DNA of 64,000 bases from CBDCFT01 sp965216365 (GTDB lineage Bacteria; Pseudomonadota; Gammaproteobacteria; Arenicellales; CBDCFT01): positions 211,760 to 275,759 of the forward strand of contig CBDCFT010000013.1 in NCBI GenBank assembly GCA_965216365.1, read 5' to 3'. The number at the start of each line of letters is the position of its first letter. The stretch's first letter is position 1. A program made the translations under genes and the position numbers. The notes beneath the pieces were generated by a model that ran no database searches, had not been told where the DNA came from, and saw only the letters and a program-made list of their open reading frames with translations. This document shows positions 52,159 through 60,925 of this stretch, piece after piece.

Positions 52159-53028
52159 GTGAAGTCTTATTTCTTTAATCCGCGGGTGTGGATGAGTTTG
52201 GTTATTTTGACCAGCACATCGTGTGCTCAATTGGTTACCAATAGTTATGCGCAGACGGAAAACCGTTTGCAGTCGGTTGCAAAGTTGATCGAATCGTCGT
52301 CAGCAGCACAACAAATTGAATCCAGTGCGAATCCTGAGGCTATAGCGCGGCGTGAGGATGCACGGGCATTGTATCAGCAGGCGGTTGAAGCGGATCAGCA
52401 AGGAGATACGGAAAGTACTGATCAGCTTTTACAGCAAGCGACGCAAACCATGTTCGAGGCTGTCCGCTTGGCCGGTAAGGAGGAAGTTAAGGGTGAAAAA
52501 ACACGCAGGGATTTCGCCGCGCGAATGCAAAGTGTAGAGGCACTAATGCAAGCGCATCAACGTATTAGCGTTGAAAAACAAAATGGCGAGGCGGGTCAAT
52601 TCAAACAAGAGGTTGACCTTAAATTGCAACGGGCTAAATCTTTGCATGACAGTGGGCAACTGGAACCTGCGCGTGAAGTATTGGATGAGGCTTATGTGAT
52701 GGCCAAAACCGGTATTGAGGAAATGCGTGGCGGTGATACCTTAGTACGATCGTTGAATTTTGCCAATAAGGAAGAAGAATACCGTTACGAGTTGGATCGT
52801 AATGATACCCACGAGATGTTGATTACGGTATTGCTCCAAGACAAAATGGAGAATAGCAAACCGAACCCGATGACCCAGGATTTTATCGACAAGGCTAAGG
52901 ATTTACGTTCCCAAGCGGAACAACAAGCGTCAAACAGCGATTTCGAGGCGGCGATCAAAACACTCGAGGAATCGACACGTCAATTGGTGCGAGCCATTCG
53001 AGGTGCGGGTATTTATATACCTGGTTGA
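52159..53028 (+). CDS. Coiled-coil periplasmic protein, unknown family (paralog B)
   Basis: 289 residues from a GTG at 52159 (GAGGA 9 bases upstream). N-terminal signal peptide with a possible lipobox (LVILTSTSCAQL), then long predicted helices rich in Gln/Glu/Ala (EAIARREDARALYQQAVEADQQGDTESTDQLLQQA). It shares the central SLNF...EEEYRYELDRN block with the 49571 protein. First gene of an operon with two c7 cytochromes, an NHL lipoprotein and an 11-haem cytochrome. Not recognised as a known family; TPR-like helices are possible. Confidence 0.72.
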   Translation: MKSYFFNPRVWMSLVILTSTSCAQLVTNSYAQTENRLQSVAKLIESSSAAQQIESSANPEAIARREDARALYQQAVEADQQGDTESTDQLLQQATQTMFEAVRLAGKEEVKGEKTRRDFAARMQSVEALMQAHQRISVEKQNGEAGQFKQEVDLKLQRAKSLHDSGQLEPAREVLDEAYVMAKTGIEEMRGGDTLVRSLNFANKEEEYRYELDRNDTHEMLITVLLQDKMENSKPNPMTQDFIDKAKDLRSQAEQQASNSDFEAAIKTLEESTRQLVRAIRGAGIYIPG

Positions 53029-53044
53029 TCGCCATGTCCGATCC

Positions 53045-53587
53045 ATGTTGAGTATCAGATCGTGGCGTAATTGGTTTTGGTTATTGCTGGCCATGAGTGC
53101 GAACACGTTTGCGGATTGGAAGCCCTTGACCGCCGACAGTGTGCACGACCCGGCTGCACCGGCTTTGAATTTGTTGCAACCCCCGCAGGACGCTCTTTCC
53201 GTTTTGCCACCGGACGGTGCTGGTAACAAGGTGAACTGGGTAGAAGCACTACGCCAAGGTCACATTAATCCCCGCACCAATATATTTCCCGAAACCAAGA
53301 TCGAAGTCTTGGATCTCGATATTTATTTTGATCAAACGGCCGATCTACGCATTGTGCGCTTTCCGCATCGCGCCCACACTGAATGGCTGGATTGCGCAAA
53401 CTGCCATGATCAGATTTTCAAGCGTGGTAGGGGTGAAAACGAGTTTGGCATGTATTCGATATTGGAGGGTGAGTTCTGCGGGCAATGTCATGGTGCGGTG
53501 GCCTTTCCACTCACAGAGTGCGATAGATGCCACAGCGTCCCACGCGAGGAATACGAAAGTATGCACAAGGCGGCTACACCCCAATGA
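53045..53587 (+). CDS. c7-type triheme cytochrome
   Basis: 180 residues from the ATG at 53045: signal peptide (WFWLLLAMSANTFA), the region VNWVEALRQGHINPRTNI and a c7 domain (FPHRAHTEWLDCANCHD, GMYSILEGEFCGQCHGAVAFPLTECDRCH). Same subtype as the C-terminal parts of 40953 and 48500 but without the long linker or the class-I domain. Its last codon overlaps the next start (ATGA). Periplasmic. Confidence 0.87.
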   Translation: MLSIRSWRNWFWLLLAMSANTFADWKPLTADSVHDPAAPALNLLQPPQDALSVLPPDGAGNKVNWVEALRQGHINPRTNIFPETKIEVLDLDIYFDQTADLRIVRFPHRAHTEWLDCANCHDQIFKRGRGENEFGMYSILEGEFCGQCHGAVAFPLTECDRCHSVPREEYESMHKAATPQ

Positions 53588-53970
53588 TTCGAATTCAAGC
53601 ACGCCGCAGGGTATTCCCGTTTGCTATTATTGTATTTTTACTTTCAACCAATGCTATCGCTGAGTACGGCGATGTTGTTCTCAACCAGCGTGCCGAAAAA
53701 GAAGATATGCGTCCGGTGGTGTTCCCTCACTGGTTTCATCGTATACGTTTTCGCTGCAAAGTATGTCATTCGGAGCTGGGTTTTGAGATGCGGGCAGGCG
53801 CCAATGACGTTACCATGGACGAGATTACCCAGGGAAAATTCTGTGGCATGTGTCATAACGGGGAGACCGCGTGGGCGGTGGAAAATTGTGATTTATGCCA
53901 TACTGGCCGGCCGGGTATGGCCAGCGGCATCTATGGTGGTCACGAGACCCTGGGTCCCGGTCGCTGGTAA
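53584..53970 (+). CDS. c7-type triheme cytochrome
   Basis: 128 residues: signal peptide (FPFAIIVFLLSTNAIA), then EYGDVVLNQRA and a c7 domain with FPHWFHRIRFRCKVCHSELGFE, VTMDEITQGKFCGMCHNGETAWAVENCDLCH. Close paralog of 48092, including the EYGDVV start of the mature chain. Translationally coupled to the gene before it. Together with 53045 it forms the same cytochrome pair as 48092/48500, in the opposite order. Confidence 0.88.
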   Translation: MIRIQARRRVFPFAIIVFLLSTNAIAEYGDVVLNQRAEKEDMRPVVFPHWFHRIRFRCKVCHSELGFEMRAGANDVTMDEITQGKFCGMCHNGETAWAVENCDLCHTGRPGMASGIYGGHETLGPGRW

Positions 53971-53979
53971 GGAGACGCT

Positions 53980-55062
53980 ATGACTTTATCGCGACATCGT
54001 GTTTTTTATCTCATTGTACTGGTGTTCACGCTGGTTGTTTTTGGCGCGGTAAACGGTTGTGCGAAGATCCCCTTAGAGATGCATCTTGGTGTTACGGCTG
54101 ACAGTTCGACCGATAGAGTCTGGCCGGGTTTGCCCGAATTACCGCGCTATCGATATGCGGGCGAACTCACCGGCGAGGACAATTTTCGACCAGTTGAAGG
54201 TGGCAGGGGTCAAGGTGTGCGCAAAGTGTTGCGATGGTTGGTCGGTTTAGGCGCGAAGCGGGCTGACCGAATTGTATTACAACGTCCCCAGAGTGGCGCC
54301 GTCGATTCCCAGGGTCGCATATATGTAACCGACATCAGCCGTGCCGGTGTGTTTGTATTTGATCCGGTCGCCGGTCAGTTGGATGTGTGGGACCGGGCAG
54401 AATGGAATATACCGTTTATCGCGCCTATCGGTATTCTTGCGGATGAAGGGGAAATTCTGGTTACCGACGCTGAGCTAGGAGCTGTGTTTCGACTCGATTA
54501 TGAGGGTAAGCCACTCGGTAAAATCGAGCATGCAACATTGCTACGGCCTACCGGGATCGCTCGCGATACCGATAGCGGTATGATTTATGTCGCCGATACC
54601 CAGGCCAACGATATAAAAGTGTTTACACCCGGAGGCCAATTGCATCGAACTATTGGTAAGCCTGGCACAGAGTTGGGCGAATTCAACTCACCTACGCACA
54701 TCAGTTTCGCAAACGAGCGTTTATATGTAGTGGATACACTCAATGCACGCGTACAAATCATGACACCGGATGGTGAGACCGTATCGTCAGCAGGTGAAAG
54801 AGGGCTTTATCTGGGAAATCTCACTCATCCCAAAGGTGTGGCCGCGGACGGCGACGGCAACGTCTACGTGACGGAATCTTTTTATGACTATCTTCTTATT
54901 TATGACGAGAAAGGTCAGTTCCTATTGCCGATCGGAGGCACAGGGTCACAAATCGGCCAGTTCTTTTTGCCTGCCGGTGTGTGGATGGATCAACAAGAAC
55001 GTTTGTACGTGGCCGATATGTTCAACGGTCGTGTCACCATATTGCAATATCTTGGCGGATAG
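53980..55062 (+). CDS. NHL-propeller lipoprotein (intact paralog)
   Basis: 360 residues: signal peptide ending in a lipobox (VFGAVNGC), WPGLPELPRYRYAGELTGE, then NHL blades (GAVDSQGRIYVTDISRAGVFVFD, GIARDTDSGMIYVADTQANDIKVFTPGGQLHRTIG, ISFANERLYVVDTLNARVQIMTPDG, GVAADGDGNVYVTESFYDYLLIYDEKGQF). NHL proteins of this type accompany multihaem cytochromes in Geobacter-like clusters. It is the complete version of the frameshifted gene at 43004. Followed after 6 bases by the 11-haem cytochrome, as the 43004 gene is followed by the tetraheme. Outer-membrane or surface lipoprotein is likely. Confidence 0.87.
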   Translation: MTLSRHRVFYLIVLVFTLVVFGAVNGCAKIPLEMHLGVTADSSTDRVWPGLPELPRYRYAGELTGEDNFRPVEGGRGQGVRKVLRWLVGLGAKRADRIVLQRPQSGAVDSQGRIYVTDISRAGVFVFDPVAGQLDVWDRAEWNIPFIAPIGILADEGEILVTDAELGAVFRLDYEGKPLGKIEHATLLRPTGIARDTDSGMIYVADTQANDIKVFTPGGQLHRTIGKPGTELGEFNSPTHISFANERLYVVDTLNARVQIMTPDGETVSSAGERGLYLGNLTHPKGVAADGDGNVYVTESFYDYLLIYDEKGQFLLPIGGTGSQIGQFFLPAGVWMDQQERLYVADMFNGRVTILQYLGG

Positions 55063-55068
55063 TTAGCG

Positions 55069-57564
55069 ATGCGTTTGTGCAAGTTGTTGACAATAGCGGG
55101 CATATTGACGGTGATGTCGCCCGTTTATGCGCAACTGGAATCTAACGTTCGCCAGACCAAACATAATCTTTCCGTTACCGGTCCTGGCACAGTCAAGGCG
55201 CAGGGTGAAACGGAAATATGCGTCTTCTGCCATACACCACACGGCGCTACCCAGGCACCTGGTGCGCCGCTATGGAATAAACAACTTTCAGGGCAGACTT
55301 ACACGACTTACTTATCCTCGTCAATTGACGCTGAGTTGGTGAATGGCCAACTGGCCCAACCTGCCGGAAGTTCCAAACTGTGTTTGTCCTGTCATGACGG
55401 GACACTCGCGATCGGCACGGTCAATGTCCTCGCCGGTCAACAAAATGTGGATATATTAATGTCCGGTACGGCGGGTGATGGAACCATGCCAGCGGGTGGG
55501 GGTGTTAACACCGGGTTTACCCGGGATCTTGGCATTGATCTGAGCAATGACCATCCGGTGTCGGTAACCTATGACGACGCCTTGGCCAACACAGACGGTG
55601 AAATACGCATACCTGACGCACTCCAGCAAGTACCGCCCGGTGTCGGTGATTTGATTGCGATACGGGACCACAGCACTGGAGTTAAACCTTTGTTGCCGTT
55701 GGAAACGACCGGTCCGAACAACAGAGGACAAGTACAATGCGCCACCTGCCACGATCCGCATATACGTGACACCGGTGGAGCCGATATTAAATTTCTGCGC
55801 GCCAATCGTTTCCAAAAGGCCACGCCCGGCGGCGGTGACTTCAACGAGAACAACGACATTATTTGCGTCGCCTGTCATGACAAGGATTTAGGTGCCGCGG
55901 GTTGGGCGAACTCCGCTCACGCGCATCCATCGGTGGCGAACGAGACTTATAACTCCAATGCAACATTATTACGCGAATTTCCGGCGGGTATACAGGTTTG
56001 GGAAGCATCGTGTTTAAACTGTCACGATACCCATTCAGTGCAGGGTTCGCGCCGTCTCGCACGAGAAGGAACCGACGATACCAATTCACCCAAACAGGGT
56101 GGAAACTCCGCCATTGAAGAAACCTGTTATCAATGCCACAGCAACCCGGGACGCACGATTCTCACTTCGACAGCCGAAGTACCCAACGTGGAGACCGATT
56201 TTACTTCGTTGCGGCATATGCCGATTGACAATGTCGATCAACAAGCTGCTACCGAGATGCACGACATTGGTACGGGTACGGGTGGTTTCGAAGGTTTGCG
56301 CCGTGGCATCGATTTAATCGAAGAACAACAACTGCTCGGTAAGACCGCGCCGGCCAATCGGCATACGGAGTGCACGGATTGCCATCATCCGCATCGTGTC
56401 ATCAAAAATCGTCTGTTTAATGCAAATGCCGCATCTCCGGACGCCGCAGGTACCCATCTTCCCGGCACCAACCTGGCATCCGGCGTGTTACGCGGTAGCT
56501 GGGGCGTTGAACCGATTTATACATCTTCCAGTTTTCAGGACTTGCCGAGTACCTACGATATTAAACGCGGCGTCGGTGTTAGCACCGCCGCCAGCGCGAG
56601 CCACGTCACCCGCGAATACCAAGTCTGCCTCAAATGTCATTCCGACTATGGTTACGACGACGACAATGTCTATCCAACCGGATCGCGTCCGAACCTGGGT
56701 GACTCCGGTGGCGGTACTCCAATAGGTACCAACGGTTTAGACCAATACACAAATCAGGCCAAAGAATTTCAGGCACCAAACAGTCATATGGGTGAAGGCA
56801 CGGCAACGAATTCGGGGGCAGGTAGTGGTTTTACCACCGACAATCATCGCTCATGGCATCCGGTCATTGATGCAACGGGAAGATCACTGGCGATCCGTTC
56901 TATAAGTGCAGGTAACAATCCCTGGATTGGGCCGTGGACGAATAGTGTCGGTTCGCAAACCATGTATTGCAGTGACTGTCATGGTTCCGATACTGGCTCT
57001 AGCACTATTGAACCGAGTGGTGGTGAAAACGGTAATCCCTGGGGGCCGCACGGTTCTATAAACGACTTTATTCTAAAAGGCACCTGGGATGGTTTGACCG
57101 GTGGCGACACACGAGATGTTCCGAGTACCGATCCGAAGAACGGTTTGTGTTTCAAATGCCACGATTACCAGAGCTACGCCGATCGCAACGGTGATAGCAG
57201 CGACAGTGGATTCAGTGGTTCAAAGAGTAATAACTTGCACGCGTTTCATGCGGACAGAATCGAAAAACTTCACTGTGGTTGGTGTCATACGGCGGTGCCC
57301 CACGGTTTCAAGAACAAAGCACTACTTGTGAATTTAAACGATGTGGGTGAAGAGGCCGGGCTGGCGCCAGGTACCGAAGTGGCGATCACTTCCAGCGCGG
57401 ACGTCTACAACCAAGGCCCGTATTATCAAAATGCAAAACTGAAAATAATTAACTTCGCGCAAAGCGGTAATTGGGAAGAGACAAATTGCGGTTCCGCCAG
57501 CGGTGATCCTGAAAACGATGTTGGTCGCGAATGGATGCGCAATGTCTGCGAGAACCCGCCATGA
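55069..57564 (+). CDS. Large multihaem cytochrome c (11 CXXCH)
   Basis: 831 residues with signal peptide (LLTIAGILTVMSPVYAQ). The N-terminal third resembles the tetraheme protein at 44288: TKHNLSVTGPGTVKAQGETEICVFCHTPHGA, APLWNKQ, KLCLSCHDGT, NDHPVSVTY, CATCHDPHIRDTG. Further sites: CVACH, CLNCHDTHS, CYQCH, CTDCHHPH, CLKCH, CSDCH, CFKCH and CGWCHTAVPHG. Loops between haems are long and Gly/Asn/Thr-rich, typical of surface-exposed proteins. Its last bases overlap the ResB start (ATGA), linking its synthesis to dedicated haem attachment. A surface terminal reductase or filament partner is a fair inference. Confidence 0.87.
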   Translation: MRLCKLLTIAGILTVMSPVYAQLESNVRQTKHNLSVTGPGTVKAQGETEICVFCHTPHGATQAPGAPLWNKQLSGQTYTTYLSSSIDAELVNGQLAQPAGSSKLCLSCHDGTLAIGTVNVLAGQQNVDILMSGTAGDGTMPAGGGVNTGFTRDLGIDLSNDHPVSVTYDDALANTDGEIRIPDALQQVPPGVGDLIAIRDHSTGVKPLLPLETTGPNNRGQVQCATCHDPHIRDTGGADIKFLRANRFQKATPGGGDFNENNDIICVACHDKDLGAAGWANSAHAHPSVANETYNSNATLLREFPAGIQVWEASCLNCHDTHSVQGSRRLAREGTDDTNSPKQGGNSAIEETCYQCHSNPGRTILTSTAEVPNVETDFTSLRHMPIDNVDQQAATEMHDIGTGTGGFEGLRRGIDLIEEQQLLGKTAPANRHTECTDCHHPHRVIKNRLFNANAASPDAAGTHLPGTNLASGVLRGSWGVEPIYTSSSFQDLPSTYDIKRGVGVSTAASASHVTREYQVCLKCHSDYGYDDDNVYPTGSRPNLGDSGGGTPIGTNGLDQYTNQAKEFQAPNSHMGEGTATNSGAGSGFTTDNHRSWHPVIDATGRSLAIRSISAGNNPWIGPWTNSVGSQTMYCSDCHGSDTGSSTIEPSGGENGNPWGPHGSINDFILKGTWDGLTGGDTRDVPSTDPKNGLCFKCHDYQSYADRNGDSSDSGFSGSKSNNLHAFHADRIEKLHCGWCHTAVPHGFKNKALLVNLNDVGEEAGLAPGTEVAITSSADVYNQGPYYQNAKLKIINFAQSGNWEETNCGSASGDPENDVGREWMRNVCENPP

Positions 57565-58556
57565 TGCGTGTGATCAAACTGTTCGCGTCGTTGCGTCTTG
57601 TGTTACTTGGTATGGGGTTACTAGCGGCCGGTGTGTTGGTGAACATTAAAATCCACCAACATGTATTGTACATAGTCGTCCCATTGACATTGCTGGCGAT
57701 GAATCTGGCTGCTGCGCTTCTCACTAACCGCCAGTTATGGAAAAACGCCGGTTTATCGATATTTCATATTTCGCTGCTTGCACTGTTGGTGCTAATCGCT
57801 TACGGAAGATTAACGTACTACAAGGGGCGTGTGGAAATTACCCAGGGACAAAATCTGCAATCGGCAGTGATCGTGACTACCGCGCGTGGGTCATGGCATG
57901 AATCGCCGTTTACCCGGGTGGATTTTGAACAAGGTCCTGTTACAGTCGATTATGCAGCCGGTTTGTTACGTCGCGATACACGCAGCACGGTAAAAATCAT
58001 TGGAGCAAGTGGCCAGGGTGATTCGCACATATTCGGTGACGATGAGCCATTGCGACTGGATAATTATCGTTTTTATACAACGTCAAACAAAGGGTTTGCG
58101 GCTTTGGTTGAATGGAACGGTGCGGACGGCAATCGTTCACTCGGCGCCGTTCACTTTCCATCTTACCCAGCGCTTGAATGGAAGCAATATACAGATTGGA
58201 CAACACCAGCGGGTAAGTCTCTGCGTCTGCATCTCGATGTGCCGCGTGTTGTCCGCGATAGTGAGTGGACGTTGACCAGTAGTAACCAGCAGTTGCCTTT
58301 GACCGTTACCGTTACACAGCAATCATTCGAATTGCACGCGGGTGAAACGCTTGCCGTTGCCGGCGGAACGATACGGTATCAGGGGTCCAGGCTCTGGATA
58401 GGTTATCAGGTGTTTTATGACCCGACCTTGTCGTGGTTGTTTGTGATTGCGGTGACTGGTGTGCTCGGTCTCGCCTGGCATGTCAAAGGTAAATTATCAG
58501 CCATTACCTCACCAAATCCCCGGACATCCGTTATACCCCACACGCAATATGATTGA
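57561..58556 (+). CDS. ResB-like cytochrome c biogenesis protein (System II)
   Basis: 331 residues: N-terminal membrane helices (LVLLGMGLLAAGVLVNI, VLYIVVPLTLLAMNLAAALL, GLSIFHISLLALLVLIAYGRL), a periplasmic domain rich in beta strands, and a last helix (LSWLFVIAVTGVLGLAWHV). This is the short ResB/Ccs1 form that works with CcsA/ResC in haem ligation. Start overlaps the 11-haem cytochrome gene by 4 bases, and the CcsA start overlaps its end by 8 bases, so all three form one unit. The conserved His of ResB is probably in FHISLL. Confidence 0.82.
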   Translation: MMRVIKLFASLRLVLLGMGLLAAGVLVNIKIHQHVLYIVVPLTLLAMNLAAALLTNRQLWKNAGLSIFHISLLALLVLIAYGRLTYYKGRVEITQGQNLQSAVIVTTARGSWHESPFTRVDFEQGPVTVDYAAGLLRRDTRSTVKIIGASGQGDSHIFGDDEPLRLDNYRFYTTSNKGFAALVEWNGADGNRSLGAVHFPSYPALEWKQYTDWTTPAGKSLRLHLDVPRVVRDSEWTLTSSNQQLPLTVTVTQQSFELHAGETLAVAGGTIRYQGSRLWIGYQVFYDPTLSWLFVIAVTGVLGLAWHVKGKLSAITSPNPRTSVIPHTQYD

Positions 58557-59358
58557 GTCACCGGAACTGCCCTGGTTGTGGTCCGGTGTTGGCGCTTATG
58601 TGGCGGCATTGTTGTTGGTGCTTTTAGGTAGACGTAAGGATCATCGCCGAGAGCAGGTTGTATTATGGATTATGACGCTTGGGGTCGCTTTGGTTGGTAT
58701 CGCAATTGGCGTTCGATGGCGGGCAATTGGACATGGGCCGTTTCTTTCCATGTTTGAAATCCTGTTGAGTAATCTTTTTAGTCTCGGTTTGATATTTGTA
58801 ATCATCGGTTGGCGAGTGCCCCTGGCACGTATGGCTGCTCCTGGTGTTATCGGCGTATTGACGTTGATCGGTCTATGGGCGCTCAAGGAGTCACCCAGGG
58901 CGACTGTCTTGCCACCGACCTACGATAATTACTGGCTGTGGATTCACGTTTCCTTCGGTAAATTATTTTTAGGCACCTGTCTTGTCAGCGTGGGTTTGGC
59001 TATTGCTTGTCTACTACGAGGAAACAGGCTGGGCATTAATCCATCGACAAAACTAGCGCAGACGGATGTGTTGATATGGCGATTTTTGTCAATCGCATTT
59101 GTGTTCCACAGCTTTATGCTGATCGCCGGCGCGGTATGGGCGCAAGATGCCTGGGGTCGGTACTGGGATTGGGATCCTTTGGAAACCTGGGCTTTTATTA
59201 CCTGGCTGGCCACAGCGTTGTTGTTACACGCACGTCTTACATTGCGCATTCCATCCTGGGTTAGTTGGGCGGGTGTTGTGGGTGTATTTGTGATAGCGTT
59301 CTTTACGTTTTTCGGTATGCCCTTTATCAGCTTGGCACCCCACAAGGGTGCTGTGTGA
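58549..59358 (+). CDS. CcsA/ResC-like haem lyase (System II)
   Basis: 269 residues from the ATG at 58549. Seven to eight membrane helices and the WWD haem-binding signature GAVWAQDAWGRYWDWDPLETWAFITWL, with flanking conserved His (VFHSFML, LLLHARL, FGMPF). It is the catalytic partner of ResB in attaching haem to CXXCH. Its location after the 11-haem cytochrome and in front of hemN fits a haem-supply role. The window also encodes System I (ccmCDEF) a few kilobases on. Confidence 0.88.
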   Translation: MIESPELPWLWSGVGAYVAALLLVLLGRRKDHRREQVVLWIMTLGVALVGIAIGVRWRAIGHGPFLSMFEILLSNLFSLGLIFVIIGWRVPLARMAAPGVIGVLTLIGLWALKESPRATVLPPTYDNYWLWIHVSFGKLFLGTCLVSVGLAIACLLRGNRLGINPSTKLAQTDVLIWRFLSIAFVFHSFMLIAGAVWAQDAWGRYWDWDPLETWAFITWLATALLLHARLTLRIPSWVSWAGVVGVFVIAFFTFFGMPFISLAPHKGAV

Positions 59359-59369
59359 CTTAGGTTACC
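59354..59369. promoter_or_regulatory. CRP-like operator upstream of hemN
   Basis: TGTGACTTAGGTTACC fits TGTRA-N6-TYACA at nine of ten positions and overlaps the stop of ccsA. The hemN start is 94 bases downstream. Confidence 0.6.
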
Positions 59370-59407
59370 GAATAATTAATGGTACAAGCTCATCATAGGG
59401 TTGGAAT

Positions 59408-59421
59408 TTGACCCAGGTCAT
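59408..59421. promoter_or_regulatory. FNR/DNR-like box upstream of hemN
   Basis: TTGACCCAGGTCAT (TTGAC-N4-GTCAT) resembles FNR/DNR boxes, 42 bases before the hemN start. hemN is commonly under FNR-type control in gammaproteobacteria. Confidence 0.6.
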
Positions 59422-59462
59422 TAAAACACCTTGTTAGTCCCAGCAATATAAACATAAACAGT

Positions 59463-60863
59463 ATGCAAAGTCCCCCGGTAAATGATCTGGTAGTCGATCA
59501 GACACTATTACGTCGATACGACAAGACCGGACCCCGATATACATCGTATCCAACCGCTATCCAGTTTACCGATAACTTTAATGATGCGGATTACCGTCAG
59601 GCCGCGGCACTGAGTAACGTTGCGCCGTCTAAACCGTTGTCCTTGTATTTTCATATTCCGTTTTGCGCGACCTTATGTTTTTACTGTGCGTGCAACAAAG
59701 TCGTTACAAAAAATCGGGATAGGGCTACGGAATATCTCAAATACTTGTTTTCCGAAATCGCCATGCAGGGTGAGTTGTATAACGACGAGAGGGTTGTGCA
59801 GCAATTACATCTAGGGGGCGGAACACCTACCTTTCTTTCAATAGAACAAATCGAACAATTACTTACCGTCTCGAAAGAAAATTTCAATCTGGTTACCGAT
59901 AAAAAGCGCGACTATTCTATCGAAATTGATCCTAGAACCGTGAGCGTGGAAACCATTAAAGATCTCCGCGTATTGGGGTTTAATCGGCTTAGTTTCGGAG
60001 TGCAGGATTTTGATCCCGATGTACAAAAAGCCGTTCATCGAATTCAATCTGAACAGGACACGTTACGCATCATTAAAGCGGCGCAGGAGCAAGAGTACAA
60101 ATCAATAAATGTCGATTTAATTTACGGGCTACCATTACAAACCGCTTCAAGTTTTGCTCAAACATTGGATATTATTATTGAAGCAGCACCGGATCGATTA
60201 AGTATATTTAACTACGCTCACTTGCCGCAGCTTTTCAAACCCCAGCGCCGCATCAAGGAGACTGAATTGCCGACGGCGGAGCAAAAACTAGACATGTTGA
60301 GTCGTACGGTTGAGCAACTTACATCGGCCGGATACGTTTATATCGGCATGGATCATTTCGCGAAACCGGATGATTCGCTGGTAAAAGCACGTAATGAAAA
60401 TAAATTGCATCGCAATTTTCAGGGCTATGCGAGTCATGCGGACTGCGATCTCATCGGAATGGGTGTAACGTCCATTAGTAATGTTGCAAATTGCTACAGC
60501 CAGAACATAAAAACTCTGGACGAATATTACGCTGTAGTTGAACAACAAAAATTACCGGTTTCGCGTGGTATTAATTTAAACAAGGAAGACTTTTTGCGCC
60601 GCGAGATTATCGAATCGCTAATGTGTTATGGGGAAATTGATTTTGCTGAGTTCGAGAAACGTTATGAGATTAATTTTAATGATTATTTTTCGAAGGAACT
60701 GGAAGATTTGGAAAAAATGCAATCCGACGGGTTAATCGAACGCAATTCAAGGCGCATTACCGTACTACCACCTGGTCGTTTTTTGATCAGAAATATCGGC
60801 ATGATCTTTGACGCTTATTTGCGGTCGAGCAGGGAAACGCCACGTTTTTCCCGGCTTGTCTAG
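59463..60863 (+). CDS. hemN: Oxygen-independent coproporphyrinogen III oxidase
   Basis: 466 residues, the usual HemN length. Radical-SAM core with FHIPFCATLCFYCACN (Cys 68, 72, 75 and the extra Cys 77 typical of true HemN), LHLGGGTPTFLS, RLSFGVQDFDPDVQKAVHRIQ and DLIYGLPLQT; HemN C-terminal domain with FQGYASHADCDLIGMGVTSIS and LMCYGEID. It makes protoporphyrinogen IX without oxygen in the cytoplasm, supplying haem for the cytochromes upstream. Two Crp/Fnr-type sites lie in its promoter. Assignment is firm, including the distinction from HemW, which lacks the fourth Cys pattern. Confidence 0.95.
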   Translation: MQSPPVNDLVVDQTLLRRYDKTGPRYTSYPTAIQFTDNFNDADYRQAAALSNVAPSKPLSLYFHIPFCATLCFYCACNKVVTKNRDRATEYLKYLFSEIAMQGELYNDERVVQQLHLGGGTPTFLSIEQIEQLLTVSKENFNLVTDKKRDYSIEIDPRTVSVETIKDLRVLGFNRLSFGVQDFDPDVQKAVHRIQSEQDTLRIIKAAQEQEYKSINVDLIYGLPLQTASSFAQTLDIIIEAAPDRLSIFNYAHLPQLFKPQRRIKETELPTAEQKLDMLSRTVEQLTSAGYVYIGMDHFAKPDDSLVKARNENKLHRNFQGYASHADCDLIGMGVTSISNVANCYSQNIKTLDEYYAVVEQQKLPVSRGINLNKEDFLRREIIESLMCYGEIDFAEFEKRYEINFNDYFSKELEDLEKMQSDGLIERNSRRITVLPPGRFLIRNIGMIFDAYLRSSRETPRFSRLV

Positions 60864-60925
60864 TGATTTGAAATCTACAGATACTTTTATAGTACATATT
60901 CCCTATGCTTGGAACGTTAAATTCT

